A stretch of DNA of 27,837 nt. It comes from a virus. Of this stretch, positions 19,995 through 27,837 are shown one piece after another. The position numbers and the translations under genes were made by a program. Where the stretch lies: positions 1-27,837 of the IMG/VR virus record IMGVR_UViG_3300027963_000271; one strand, 5' to 3'. The notes below the pieces were generated by a model. It saw only the letters and a program-made list of their open reading frames with translations, searched no databases and had not been told where the DNA came from. Numbering within the stretch: the stretch's first letter is position 1; each line of letters opens with the position of its first letter.

Positions 19995-20669
19995 TCACTG
20001 GTATCCGCCCCATCGGCAGGAATCGAGCAGCGTTTTGATGCTGTACGGGGGCTCGGCGTAGGTTCCGTTCATCGTGCCCGAACGGACCTCGTACCACACG
20101 CCGACGAGCATCATGATGGCGTGGCGGATCTGCCGCGGAACGCTCTGGCCGGAATCGCCGTACCCCGCGTACCACGTGATCACCACGCTGTTTTGATCGA
20201 CACGGTGAGCCGGCCACGTGCCGGCGTAGAGCGGCCGAACGACGCCCGGGGTGGAATCGCTGTCCACCCGGTACTGATCTGTCGGCATCGTTGTCCTGGT
20301 GCCGGTGTCGGTCAGGTAGGAAATCGTGGCGGTCGTGTTGCTCGTCGACATCGGCGGGCGGGGAAGCTCGATGTCGGGCGGAAAGATGTCGGCCCGGACG
20401 TTGAGCTGAGTCGCAATGAACGTCCGGTCCTGGTACGCCTCGCTCAGCTGGCGAGCCATTGTCGGGAACGAATCCATCCGCATCGTCCATTGGGTCGTGA
20501 CGAGCGTGCGGTCGAGGTAGACCTCGGCCCACTCGCGGGCGGCCGTGATCAGCGCGGCGATGTAGGAATCGTCGGTTTCGTGATCGACGCGGAGGTGCTG
20601 TTTGACCTCGAGCAGGCTCACCGGCTCGACGGCCGGCTGGATGGAACGCGTTAGGGAGCGCCATTTCAT
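19995..20669 (-). CDS. head-tail connector (phiE125 gp8 / gp6-like)
   Basis: A 224-residue product. The start P-V-S-L-L-E-V-K-Q-H-L-R-V-D-H-E-T-D-D-S-Y and I-T-A-A-R-E-W-A-E are the family hallmarks; the end P-R-Q-I-R-H-A-I-M-M-L-V-G-V-W-Y-E is also typical. It makes the adaptor ring on the portal. The ATGA overlap joins it to the small upstream gene. Confidence 0.88.
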   Translation of the reverse strand: MKWRSLTRSIQPAVEPVSLLEVKQHLRVDHETDDSYIAALITAAREWAEVYLDRTLVTTQWTMRMDSFPTMARQLSEAYQDRTFIATQLNVRADIFPPDIELPRPPMSTSNTTATISYLTDTGTRTTMPTDQYRVDSDSTPGVVRPLYAGTWPAHRVDQNSVVITWYAGYGDSGQSVPRQIRHAIMMLVGVWYEVRSGTMNGTYAEPPYSIKTLLDSCRWGGYQ

Positions 20670-20875
20670 CGACGTTGCCTCCTGCGGGGCGTTAGGTCGG
20701 CGGTGCGGACATCAGCCGGCTCCATCACTGCGGCCTCTACGAGGGCTTCCTGGGGCTCCGGGGCGGCGATCCGCTGCCGAATCCAGATCTCGGCAAACCG
20801 CTCGTCGACCGTAGCCACGTCGCCCTGGGCGTAACGCTGCCAGGGCCTGAGAAATCTGATGCGTACCAATGTCAT
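20666..20875 (-). CDS. small head-module protein
   Basis: A 69-residue product from ATG 20875, which overlaps the glycosyltransferase stop as ATGA. It starts MTLVRIRFLRPWQRYAQGDVA, followed by D-E-R-F-A-E-I-W-I-R-Q-R. Small proteins of this type, with a start like V-R-F-L-x-x-W-x-x-Y-x-x-G-D, often lie just before the connector gene and might form a small beta barrel in the capsid or connector. No function is known. Confidence 0.6.
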   Translation of the reverse strand: MTLVRIRFLRPWQRYAQGDVATVDERFAEIWIRQRIAAPEPQEALVEAAVMEPADVRTADLTPRRRQRR

Positions 20876-21609
20876 GATGGAGCACTCCACGATCCTGCCG
20901 GCTTCTCGCCCTTTTCAGCGAACTCCGTTGTCCACTGAAACACCGGCTTGTTGAGGTCTTGCCCGGGCCACACCGCCACATACTCGCCGTGGCCGAGCGT
21001 CACCCGAGGCGAGACAAACACCCGGTTGCCGCTCTCCCGCCAATTCCGCCAAAACCAGATGTCTTCGTCTGTTCGCCCGTCGCCCCATCTGCCGTCCGGG
21101 CCTGGCTTGCTCCAGAACCACGGTTTCTTGCATCGCTTCAGCGCCGCTGTTGAAATCACCGTGCAGCCGAAATGGGCCGTGTCGACCTCTTGAACGGGCG
21201 AGGCAAACCACGACGCCGGCAGCGATGTCTTGTCCCCCTCCTCGAGCTTGTCGAGCGTGCCGAGAACCGTGAGCATTGGCCGCCCGTCCTCCCGTTTCGT
21301 CTGCAAGCCGGTCAGGGCGTCGCATTGAAACGTCATGGCCAGGGCAAACAGATGCTCGACGTCCTCCCGCGTGAAAAACGTGTCGTAGTCGATGGTCAGC
21401 AGATACTCGTTCTTGTCGATCATCCGCTCCATCACGCGGGTGTTTACCTGTCCCCAGAACGCACCTGTGCCCATAGTTGGGTTGATGCCGAGGGGGATCA
21501 GGGCCTTTGCCCACGCGAAATGGTTGGCCGTGAACGAGAGCCGAGGCATTGAGAGAACCGCCTCGACTCGCACCTCGACATCTGTTCCGCCGACTTTGAC
21601 AAACATCAT
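20872..21609 (-). CDS. GT-A type glycosyltransferase in the head module
   Basis: A 245-residue product from ATG 21609; an upstream in-frame start at 21642 would run through the terminator and is rejected. The pattern Y-L-L-T-I-D-Y-D-T-F-F (DxD at residues 74-76), D-V-E-H-L-F-A-L-A, the donor-binding L-T-G-L-Q-T-K-R and W-F-W-R-N-W fit a GT-A glycosyltransferase. It may add sugars to the capsid, the tail or phage DNA. It sits between the terminator after the capsid genes and the connector, unlike most siphovirus head modules. A conserved G-x-G-x-x-x-x-x-N donor region is not obvious, so the sugar donor is unknown. Confidence 0.68.
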   Translation of the reverse strand: MMFVKVGGTDVEVRVEAVLSMPRLSFTANHFAWAKALIPLGINPTMGTGAFWGQVNTRVMERMIDKNEYLLTIDYDTFFTREDVEHLFALAMTFQCDALTGLQTKREDGRPMLTVLGTLDKLEEGDKTSLPASWFASPVQEVDTAHFGCTVISTAALKRCKKPWFWSKPGPDGRWGDGRTDEDIWFWRNWRESGNRVFVSPRVTLGHGEYVAVWPGQDLNKPVFQWTTEFAEKGEKPAGSWSAPS

Positions 21610-21616
21610 GTGGCCC

Positions 21617-21653
21617 AAAAGAAAACGGGCGACGGGGGGCACCCCGCCGCCCG
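21617..21653 (-). terminator. rho-independent terminator after the capsid genes
   Basis: On the minus strand CGGGCG, G, CCCCG complement pairs form a 12-pair stem with one mismatch (21653-21642 with 21637-21626) and a 4-nt loop, directly followed by TTTTCTTTT (21625-21617). This is the best intrinsic terminator in the window. It lies between the decoration-like gene and the glycosyltransferase, so it would raise capsid expression over downstream genes by partial termination. Confidence 0.75.
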
Positions 21654-21688
21654 CTCTTGGGCGTTACTGTGGACTAGTGGTCAAGCGT

Positions 21689-22132
21689 TCAGCCGCTCAC
21701 CCACGCCACAACGTTTCCGCTGGTGGCGTCGGTCGGGGCCTGCTCGCCGCGGCCGAGGCGGGCGACGGTGGCCACGCCAACGGTGTTACCGGGGCTGGCC
21801 ACGACGGTCAGGTAGCGCTTCTTGCCGCGGAGGTCGACGTTGAACCGAGCGGTGTAGCCGTTGTTGGCTCCCGTGGTCGTGCCGGCACCGATGGTGAAGC
21901 TGGTTCCACCGACAAAGCCAGAGACATCCGCCTGGCCGGAGCCGGAAGCGTCGCTCTGCTGGAGCTTGAGCACGCTCGCCGCGGTCGCGGTGGCCGCCGT
22001 GAACGGGCTGAACACGATGTCGATGGAGGCGAAATCGTAGGCCAGCGTGTCGATCTCGTGGCTGTGCGTAGCGGAAGCCGCAACGCTCGCCGCCGCCTTG
22101 GTATCCGTCTTCGTGGCTGCAATGTGATGCAT
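21689..22132 (-). CDS. probable capsid decoration / auxiliary head protein
   Basis: A 147-residue product, Ala/Thr/Ser-rich, with a start M-H-H-I-A-A-T-K-T-D-T-K-A-A and a beta-rich remainder (I-D-I-V-F-S-P-F-T-A-A-T-A-T-A, G-K-K-R-Y-L-T-V-V-A-S-P-G-N-T). It is directly downstream of the major capsid gene (28-nt gap) and before the terminator, so it is probably made in amounts similar to the capsid. The R-Y-L-T-V/A-x-x-x-P segment is seen in related virion proteins. A role as decoration protein is inferred from position. Confidence 0.62.
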   Translation of the reverse strand: MHHIAATKTDTKAAASVAASATHSHEIDTLAYDFASIDIVFSPFTAATATAASVLKLQQSDASGSGQADVSGFVGGTSFTIGAGTTTGANNGYTARFNVDLRGKKRYLTVVASPGNTVGVATVARLGRGEQAPTDATSGNVVAWVSG

Positions 22133-22159
22133 GAGGAAAACTCCTAGAGAGAGTGCTGA

Positions 22160-23491
22160 TCAGGAGGCGGCGGTCTTGAGCGCGATCACCGGGCCGGGGG
22201 TGCTGGTGTCACCGAGGCTGTGGTGAACCATGTCGTAACGGCCCGTGCCGTACCACGCGGCCAGGTCGAGCTCGATGTACCGCTCGGTGGTCATGCGGAG
22301 CGAGAACTCCTGACGGGAGCCGAGGATCGAGGAGAGCCCCATGTCTCCGCACAGCACCTTGATCTTGCTGGCGTCGGTAGTCGTGGTGGAATCCATGACG
22401 AGCACCGGGATCACCGGCAGGCCGAGGAACCGGTACTGGAGGCCGGCACCGTTGTTGATGGTGTCGATGGAGTTACCGCCGGCGCTAAGGCCGAGCACTT
22501 GCATGGACTGATGATAGATGGCGTGGTGGCAATACCACGCCGGGTTGCCACGCTCGAACACGTACCGCGGAACCTTGGCAAGAACCGCCTCGTAGTCGGC
22601 CAGGGTCAGCGTCGTGGCTCCGGTGTGGCCGCTGGCCGCCGTCACGACCGACGCCGAGTAGGCCGAGTTGCCGATCTTGGGGACGATGCCCCACATGCCG
22701 CCGTAAGTTGACGTGCCGTCACCGAGGAACGTCGCGTTGTCCTGAGCGAGAGCCACGGCGGTGGCGAACTCTTGCAGGAGCCAGTCGGCCACGTTGACCG
22801 CGTTGGCGTCGTTGAGCACCTCGTTGGAAACCTTGGTGCCCACGCCAAGCTTTTTGGCGACCAGCTGGACCATGGTGCCGGTCGGGTCGGTCGTGCTGAT
22901 TTCGGTGTTCTCACCGATCCAGCTGGCCGTGGTTCCGGTGAGCCGCTTCGGCACCAGCTTGGTGTCGGTGGTCATCACCTCACGCTGGAGAACGCGGGCG
23001 GCAACGCCGTAGGTTTCGACTAGGCGGATGAGGTTCGTGGAGAACTCGTCCACCATGGTGAAACCGCCGGTCGAGTTGCTGCTCTCGACAACGGCGCGGG
23101 CCTCGACGCCGTGCTCCGCACACCACTGCCGGGCTTCCTCGTTCTTGAGGAACTTGGCCTGGATGAACTTGCCGGAGCGGTAGGCGTTTTCATGCGAATC
23201 GAAATACTTCGGCTTCTGCGCGTAGGGCAGGGGCCGGATCTCGGAACGCTGCTCGGGGGCCGCCGGGGCGGGAGCGCTCACGGCAACCGTCTTGCGGAGA
23301 GCCGCGGCCGACTCGGCCACCTTCCGCTCGAACGCCAGGCCCTTCTGGATGCCGGCGGCGCGAGTGCAGAGCGTTTCCAGCTCGAGGTCGCGGGCGGCGA
23401 TCACGTCGGCGTCACCTTCGATAGCCCGAACGGCGTCGAGGCGGGCGGTGACTTCGGCTGCTTCGTTCTCGAGGGCGGCCATGCGGTCCAT
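22160..23491 (-). CDS. HK97-fold major capsid protein
   Basis: A 443-residue product. Residues 1-75 are a coiled-coil delta/scaffold domain (M-A-A-L-E-N-E-A-A-E-V-T-A-R-L-D), then a linker cut by the protease. The mature part has N-S-T-G-G-F-T-M-V-D-E-F-S-T-N-L-I, then I-G-E-N-T-E-I-S-T-T-D and K-V-S-N-E-V-L-N-D, and Y-E-A-V-L-A-K-V-P, all typical of the phage capsid family. It forms the icosahedral shell. The start at 23491 has AGGAG 7 nt upstream. The leader before it is about 120 nt long and carries palindromes. Confidence 0.92.
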   Translation of the reverse strand: MDRMAALENEAAEVTARLDAVRAIEGDADVIAARDLELETLCTRAAGIQKGLAFERKVAESAAALRKTVAVSAPAPAAPEQRSEIRPLPYAQKPKYFDSHENAYRSGKFIQAKFLKNEEARQWCAEHGVEARAVVESSNSTGGFTMVDEFSTNLIRLVETYGVAARVLQREVMTTDTKLVPKRLTGTTASWIGENTEISTTDPTGTMVQLVAKKLGVGTKVSNEVLNDANAVNVADWLLQEFATAVALAQDNATFLGDGTSTYGGMWGIVPKIGNSAYSASVVTAASGHTGATTLTLADYEAVLAKVPRYVFERGNPAWYCHHAIYHQSMQVLGLSAGGNSIDTINNGAGLQYRFLGLPVIPVLVMDSTTTTDASKIKVLCGDMGLSSILGSRQEFSLRMTTERYIELDLAAWYGTGRYDMVHHSLGDTSTPGPVIALKTAAS

Positions 23492-23528
23492 GTGAGACTC
23501 CTGCCGTGGTTGCGGGCGAACGGCCCGC

Positions 23529-23550
23529 GCGTGTGCGATTAGTCACACGC
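23529..23550. promoter_or_regulatory. CRP/FNR-like palindrome before the capsid gene
   Basis: GCGTGTG (23529-23535) and CACACGC (23544-23550) are perfect inverted arms around an 8-nt spacer. The core TGTGC-N6-TCACA differs from the CRP consensus TGTGA-N6-TCACA at one base. It lies about 40 nt upstream of the capsid start on the minus strand. It may be an operator or an mRNA hairpin. Confidence 0.4.
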
Positions 23551-23595
23551 TATGGCTGGAGACATGGCCCCTTGCAGAACGCAGAGGGGCGGAAG

Positions 23596-23623
23596 GTTGT
23601 ACGGTACAACGCTGTCAGCGTTG
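23596..23623. promoter_or_regulatory. two overlapping palindromes downstream of the zinc-ribbon gene
   Basis: GTTGTAC-G-GTACAAC (23596-23610, 7-bp arms) and CAACGCT-GTC-AGCGTTG (23607-23623, 7-bp arms) overlap by 4 bp. They span the zinc-ribbon stop codon. They can fold as alternative RNA hairpins or serve as operators for a capsid promoter. No T run follows. Confidence 0.45.
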
Positions 23624-23779
23624 CCGACGCCAAATCGAAGAGGCTTTTACGACGCAGCGGCACGTGTTGCCGCACCGCTTGCACTGCATGTACCGCAGTT
23701 GCTCGGCGCCGTAGGGCTTGCTGGTGCGTGTTCGCATCCGCTCGCCGCAACTCTTGCAGTCGCGCTTGTCGTCAGGCAT
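23615..23779 (-). CDS. small zinc-ribbon protein in the head module
   Basis: A 54-residue product (MPDDKRDCKSCGERMRTRT...) from ATG 23779, which overlaps the protease stop. Cysteine pairs C-K-S-C and C-K-R-C, plus T-C-R-C, form a zinc ribbon; the pattern Y-M-Q-C-K-R-C-G-N-T-C-R-C-V-V resembles Com-like and phage zinc-finger proteins that regulate translation. It could bind nearby mRNA or DNA. Such a gene between protease and capsid is not usual. Confidence 0.62.
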   Translation of the reverse strand: MPDDKRDCKSCGERMRTRTSKPYGAEQLRYMQCKRCGNTCRCVVKASSIWRRQR

Positions 23780-24407
23780 TCCGCAGCACCTCGGCCCACA
23801 TGGTGGCAATCCGGTGAATCACCGAGCGAGCCTCAACGGGAGCGGGCACGACCACCCGCTGGCTCTCTTGCCACGCCTGGAGCGAGCGAATGGCCGGCAT
23901 GGCGCTGGTTTGCACGTAAGCCGGCGACACAACTGGCCCCATTTCGTACAGGCCGGCAGCCTCACGAACGTCTCGGATCGGCCCGGCCGAATCGCTTGAA
24001 AACGATTCCCCGCCGGAAGCAACCTGGAACGCGAAAGAACTGCCCTTCACGTCGCGCCGGGAAATGAGCTCCATGACATCGGCCCGGGTCGCCGGGGGCG
24101 TGACCACGTAGCCAATGCCCTTATCGTCGCGGAACACCTCAAGCGTGCCCGACGATTCCCGCCCGAGCATCATGTTGGGGTCGTGGTTGAAGTAGCTCAC
24201 GAGGTCGACACGGGCTCGCTGGCGGTCGAGCACCTTGTCGAACGCCCCTGGCATGATTCGCTCGCGGAATCCGCCGAGGTCTTGCGAAAGCCGGTTGTAG
24301 ACGATGGCGTAGCCGCGGATCGCGGGCCGGCCGTCAGCCCGCGTCTCCACCAGCAGCTCGGCCTCGGGGATGTCGTCAACGCTGATGCAGCGCAGTTCAC
24401 GTTCCAT
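23772..24407 (-). CDS. HK97-type prohead protease (U35)
   Basis: A 211-residue product from ATG 24407, chosen because AGGAG lies about 8 nt upstream in the end of the portal gene. It contains R-P-A-I-R-G-Y-A-I-V-Y-N-R-L-S, then F-R-E-R-I-M-P-G-A-F, the catalytic His in F-N-H-D-P-N-M-M-L-G-R and the catalytic Ser in V-K-G-S-S-F-A-F. It cleaves the scaffold domain from the capsid protein during maturation. An overlap of 11 nt with the portal gene. Confidence 0.9.
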   Translation of the reverse strand: MERELRCISVDDIPEAELLVETRADGRPAIRGYAIVYNRLSQDLGGFRERIMPGAFDKVLDRQRARVDLVSYFNHDPNMMLGRESSGTLEVFRDDKGIGYVVTPPATRADVMELISRRDVKGSSFAFQVASGGESFSSDSAGPIRDVREAAGLYEMGPVVSPAYVQTSAMPAIRSLQAWQESQRVVVPAPVEARSVIHRIATMWAEVLRNA

Positions 24408-25785
24408 TGCCGTTCTCCTGAAGCATTTCGGCCTGTTCGGAGTCATCGACCGGCTGGCCAACGCTTGACTCCGCGGGCTCATCGGCCTCGCTGGCCTCGT
24501 CACCTGGACCAGAAGTGTCCAGGGCAAACTCGTCAGCGGCCGGTGCAGCCTGCGGCGGGTTAATGATCCGGTCGACAGTGGTCATGTTCAGCTGCATAAA
24601 CCGTTCATCACCGCCCTCTTCCACCGGGTTGAGCCCTTCCATGGCTCGGATTTCGTCGATGGTGATGGCGCCGATGTTCAGCATCTCCCGGTAGTAGGTT
24701 GTCCGGCTTGCCGAATCGCCCATCGAAAGCCGACGCAGGTCGAAATCTGCACAGTAGTTCTCCGGCAGCGTCAGGCTGATGAGGTCGCGTTGAATCGCGC
24801 CGGCCCAGCGTTCGGCCCACGGCGAAATGCAGTACGTGAGAGCGTCGATGCCGTTCTGCTCAATGTTGCTGTAGGTGGCCCGCGTCAGATCCTGGAGCAG
24901 ATGCGGAGGCACGCGGAAGTACCGCGCCACGTCGATGATTTGGTACTGCCTGCTCTCAAGGAACTGAGCTTGCTCGTTGCTTGCCGCGGCGATCTCCACC
25001 GGCTTGGTGCCTTGCGGCAAAAACGCCGTGCGGAATGCACGATCCGCGCCACGATGCATTCGCTCCCACGACTCACGGGCACGTTCAATGGCTTCCTGCG
25101 GCATCGCGTTATCGTTGGTGAACACTACGCCCGGCTTGGCACCGTTGCCAAAGAACGCCCCGGCGTGCTGCTCGAGGGCCTGGGCCAGGCCGATGGCGTC
25201 GCGGAGCATCGACGGCGGCTGGAGCCCCGTCATCGAATCTGTGGACATGAACGGCAGGCGGAAAATCTGGTTCTGCTGATACGGGATCTGCCGTTCGGTG
25301 CCCGGCTGGCGGTACTCGTAGGAGAGCGAGTAATCGTCGTTGAGCTTCACCGTCATGCGGCTCGGGTGGAGCGGCACCAGTTGGTCGTACGCACCTCGAG
25401 CACCGGGCACGCGGAGGGCGAACGCTGTTCCGTACATGCAGCATAGCGCCGTCATCGTCTCCACAAACTCCATCCGCGTCTGCCAGTTGTTCGGGCGACG
25501 GCCGAGGATTGAGAACAGCGGCTGTTCCTTGGCCATCCGCCTGCCGCCGTTTGGCATTTCCTCGACGAGGTTGAGCGGGCAAGATGCCAAGGTTTCGGAA
25601 ATGACGCGGACGCACCCGATGAACGCAGAGCATTTCAGGGCCGTCTCGGGCGTGACGCGGACACCCGAGGGCGTCTTGTTGGCCCCGACAAAAGCCCATT
25701 CCGCAGAGCGGAACTCATGGACCTTCCAGGGGTCTTCGCCTCGGCGGTCGTTGATGATTACGCCGTCTTCGGTGGTCACAGCCAT
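24397..25785 (-). CDS. portal protein (HK97 family)
   Basis: A 462-residue product. Typical features are the start region A-L-K-C-S-A-F-I-G-C-V-R-V-I-S-E-T-L-A, then the segment G-A-K-P-G-V-V-F-T, E-S-R-Q-Y-Q-I-I-D-V-A-R-Y-F-R-V-P-P-H-L-L, and S-N-I-E-Q-N. It forms the dodecameric ring at the unique vertex for DNA packaging. The C-terminal 60 residues are acidic. It overlaps the terminase stop by 10 nt. Confidence 0.93.
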   Translation of the reverse strand: MAVTTEDGVIINDRRGEDPWKVHEFRSAEWAFVGANKTPSGVRVTPETALKCSAFIGCVRVISETLASCPLNLVEEMPNGGRRMAKEQPLFSILGRRPNNWQTRMEFVETMTALCCMYGTAFALRVPGARGAYDQLVPLHPSRMTVKLNDDYSLSYEYRQPGTERQIPYQQNQIFRLPFMSTDSMTGLQPPSMLRDAIGLAQALEQHAGAFFGNGAKPGVVFTNDNAMPQEAIERARESWERMHRGADRAFRTAFLPQGTKPVEIAAASNEQAQFLESRQYQIIDVARYFRVPPHLLQDLTRATYSNIEQNGIDALTYCISPWAERWAGAIQRDLISLTLPENYCADFDLRRLSMGDSASRTTYYREMLNIGAITIDEIRAMEGLNPVEEGGDERFMQLNMTTVDRIINPPQAAPAADEFALDTSGPGDEASEADEPAESSVGQPVDDSEQAEMLQENGNGT

Positions 25786-27320
25786 TGGATGTCCCAGTTT
25801 ACGTCGGGCTGTTTCGCGGCGGTGGCGTGACTCCCGAGGGCCATGACCAGCGAAACGATGCCGTCGATGCGTTCGGTGCTCTTGGCTTTACTCGGCTTGA
25901 TGTTGCCCTGGTGGTCGCTCTGAACAGCGACGTTGGCCGCCATCCACGACAGAACCGGATGCCCCGCGTGACGCATCTTCTCGGAGAGAACGAGCGTTTC
26001 AAACTGCTTGGAGGGGCTCGACATTGAGCCGTACCCCTGCCCAAACGCTACGACTTCCACGCCTTCCCCTTGCAGTTGCGTGGCTAGCTGCGTGGCGTTC
26101 CATCGGTCCAAACCCACCTGTTTGACGTTGTATTTCTGGCACAGTTCAACAATGTCTCTTTTGATAACGTCGTAGTCAGTGACGTTGCCATCGGTGGCTC
26201 GGATGAACCCATCCCGAATCCACCCGAGGTAGTCCACCCGGTCTTTCTGAGCGCGGGCCTGAGCCCCTTCCATCGGCACCCAGAAGAACGGCATGACATC
26301 GAACGTCCCGTCATCGTCCTGGCTGATAAGCACGAACGCCGAAAGATCGGTGGTCGACGCTAGGTCGAGGCCTGCGTACCACGTTCGCTTTTCCAGATCG
26401 TCCCGTAGCGGCGCGCCGCACCTGGCCCACGCGTCGGGAGTAATCCACCTCACGTCCTGCGTGGTCCACACGTCGAGCCGGTATCTCAAAAACGCGTTGA
26501 GCTTGCTCGGGCTTTGCTCAGCCTCGCGGGCGTCGGCCGCAAAAGATTCCTCGGTGATCGTCTGGCCCAGCGACGGGTTTGCCTTGTGCCACGTCGCCGG
26601 ATCTTTCCAGTCGTCTTTGGGGCCGGCCGCGTAGATGCAGCCGTAGAACGCGGGGTCGAACGTCGGATCGGCAATGCACCGCTCCGCGTAGGCGTGTTGC
26701 TCCCAGCAAATGCTCTTGCGGTCGTAGCCGGCCGTGGTGATTGAGAGCAGCAGCGGTTGCCGACGAGCTGCACCACCGTAGCGGAGGGCATCCCAAAGAC
26801 GGCGGTCACGTTGGGCGTGGAGCTCGTCGAAGAGCAACGCGTGAATGTTCAGCCCTTCGGCCCGAAACGCGTCGGCCGAAAGCACCCGGTAGAACGAGTT
26901 GCTCGCCTTATGAACGATGGTCTTGCGGCTGTCGATCACCTCAAGGGCGCGCGAAAGGGCAGGGGACGCCCGCACCATCGACGCGGCCTCCCGGTAGATG
27001 ATTCCAGCCTGCTCACGATCCGAGGCGGCGCCGTACACCTCGGCCCCGGGCTCGTTGTCGGCCAGGAGCATGTACAGGGCGACGCCGGCTAGCGTGGTCG
27101 ACTTGCCTTGCTTCTTCGGCAACTCGATGTAGCCAACGCGATGCTGCCGAGTGCCGTCCGGCTTGAGCCGGCCGAAAAGCTCGCGGAACACGCCGTGCTG
27201 CCAGGGCAAGAGCTTGAAGTTCTGGCCGGCTTGGCCGCCCTTGCTGTGGCGCAGGATCTTCTCAAAGAAATGCACCACCCGCTCGTACCGGGCCTGGCCG
27301 GCGGGCGTCAGGTCAGGCAC
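25776..27320 (-). CDS. terminase large subunit
   Basis: A 514-residue product from GTG 27320, overlapping the small subunit stop by 8 nt; an ATG at 27407 would need a 95-nt overlap. The ribosome site is weak for either start. The ATPase domain has Walker A E-L-P-K-K-Q-G-K-S-T (about 66-75) and Walker B A-L-L-F-D-E (161-166). The nuclease domain has the first metal-binding Asp in A-G-L-D-L-A-S-T and another in Q-V-G-L-D-R-W-N. It packages and cuts DNA at the portal. It belongs to the P27/HK97-like terminase group. Confidence 0.93.
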   Translation of the reverse strand: MPDLTPAGQARYERVVHFFEKILRHSKGGQAGQNFKLLPWQHGVFRELFGRLKPDGTRQHRVGYIELPKKQGKSTTLAGVALYMLLADNEPGAEVYGAASDREQAGIIYREAASMVRASPALSRALEVIDSRKTIVHKASNSFYRVLSADAFRAEGLNIHALLFDELHAQRDRRLWDALRYGGAARRQPLLLSITTAGYDRKSICWEQHAYAERCIADPTFDPAFYGCIYAAGPKDDWKDPATWHKANPSLGQTITEESFAADAREAEQSPSKLNAFLRYRLDVWTTQDVRWITPDAWARCGAPLRDDLEKRTWYAGLDLASTTDLSAFVLISQDDDGTFDVMPFFWVPMEGAQARAQKDRVDYLGWIRDGFIRATDGNVTDYDVIKRDIVELCQKYNVKQVGLDRWNATQLATQLQGEGVEVVAFGQGYGSMSSPSKQFETLVLSEKMRHAGHPVLSWMAANVAVQSDHQGNIKPSKAKSTERIDGIVSLVMALGSHATAAKQPDVNWDIQWL

Positions 27321-27786
27321 CGTGGGCTGAGAAGAAGTCCTCAAGCTCGTCTTTTTGCTTCTCTTGCTTCGTGCCAAGGCGTGTTCTGCTGCTAGGCGTG
27401 AGCCCAAACTCTCCCATTAGCGACGCCTGGAGCGCCACTAATCCGCGGTATAGCGAGCCGGCAGGGTTGGGCTTCACCCCGCCGAGGTCAGTATGGAGAA
27501 CCGGTCCACCGGCTCGGAGCTCGAGCAAGCACGCCTGAGCTGCTGCGTAGACCTCGCACAGGGTGGCCAAAGCTTCCCCGTCACCGGTCGTGAGCGTGCC
27601 AAGCTGGAGCAGAATTGGCACCAGTGCCTTCCACTGCTTCACAGCGTTTGGTTCTGCCTTGAGCCGAGCCGGCATTGGCGGCGCTCCGGCAGGCATGGAC
27701 GGCTCGGGGCGGATTGGCCGTTTGCCCGGGTTGCCGTTGAGCAATTTCAGTGCCGTTGGAACCGGCTTGCGGCCTTTTGCGGCCAT
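27313..27786 (-). CDS. terminase small subunit (P27 family)
   Basis: A 157-residue product. The start G-R-K-P-V-P-T-A-L-K-L-L-N-G-N-P-G-K-R-P is the clear signature of P27-family small terminases. The helical body has W-K-A-L-V-P-I-L-L-Q-L-G-T-L-T and D-G-E-A-L-A-T-L-C-E-V-Y-A. It binds the packaging site and recruits the large subunit. It is the first full gene of the late operon in the window; the 50 nt to the right edge hold no other recognisable feature. Confidence 0.92.
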   Translation of the reverse strand: MAAKGRKPVPTALKLLNGNPGKRPIRPEPSMPAGAPPMPARLKAEPNAVKQWKALVPILLQLGTLTTGDGEALATLCEVYAAAQACLLELRAGGPVLHTDLGGVKPNPAGSLYRGLVALQASLMGEFGLTPSSRTRLGTKQEKQKDELEDFFSAHGA

Positions 27787-27837
27787 GGCGGATTCTCCAA
27801 AAACGCACGCGGCATTTTGCGGACACGCACGCGGCTG

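Noticed and set aside
1-27837. CRISPR arrays, insertion sequences or transposases
   Set aside because: No regularly spaced repeats, no terminal inverted repeats with a transposase, and no such protein were seen.

Overview
This window is one GC-rich, densely packed siphovirus-like genome segment, either a temperate tailed phage or a prophage. Typical phage features include ATGA/GTGA gene overlaps, a complete HK97-type head module, a tape measure gene, a tyrosine integrase, and a RecT/primosome/sliding-clamp replication block. The host cannot be read from the sequence. Several of the small proteins resemble, from memory only, families common in phages of Planctomycetota and freshwater metagenomes, so the host assignment is a weak inference.

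Layout. (1) Positions 1-7260, minus strand: an early/replication operon read from about 7300 leftward. It encodes a small protein, RecT annealase, two small unknowns, a SNF2-type helicase, an N4/N6 DNA methyltransferase, a winged-helix-like protein, a zinc-ribbon protein, a replication-initiator/primosome protein, a DnaN-like beta clamp, and a DUF551 protein with a small exported peptide in the same frame. At the left edge are a tRNA-like element and the 5' part of a real tRNA cut off by the window. (2) 7260-9042: the control region, with palindromic operator candidates, an excisionase-like HTH gene (minus) and a tyrosine integrase (plus). (3) 8976-10721, plus strand: an accessory cassette of small unknown genes behind a good sigma70-type promoter whose spacer is a perfect palindrome. 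It ends at an imperfect hairpin shared with the convergent operon. (4) 27786-10791, minus strand: the late operon in canonical order. It holds terminase small and large subunits, portal, protease, zinc ribbon, major capsid, probable decoration protein, a glycosyltransferase, head-tail connectors, two tail-tube-like proteins, tail chaperones joined by an A-AAA-AAC frameshift site, tape measure, distal tail/adsorption proteins, then Cys-rich and small proteins, a calcineurin-type phosphoesterase and a dATP/dGTP diphosphohydrolase-like protein.

How it works together. RecT, the initiator, the clamp and the helicase/methylase pair would serve replication, recombination and DNA protection. Integrase plus the excisionase-like protein control lysogeny. 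The long leftward late operon builds and decorates a capsid and a long tail; the 571-residue tape measure suggests a tail of roughly 80-90 nm by the usual rule of thumb. No endolysin, holin, DNA polymerase or clear CI-type repressor is visible, so part of the genome probably lies outside the window. The parts most likely to be undescribed are the plus-strand cassette, the anticodon-less tRNA-like element and the small exported peptide.
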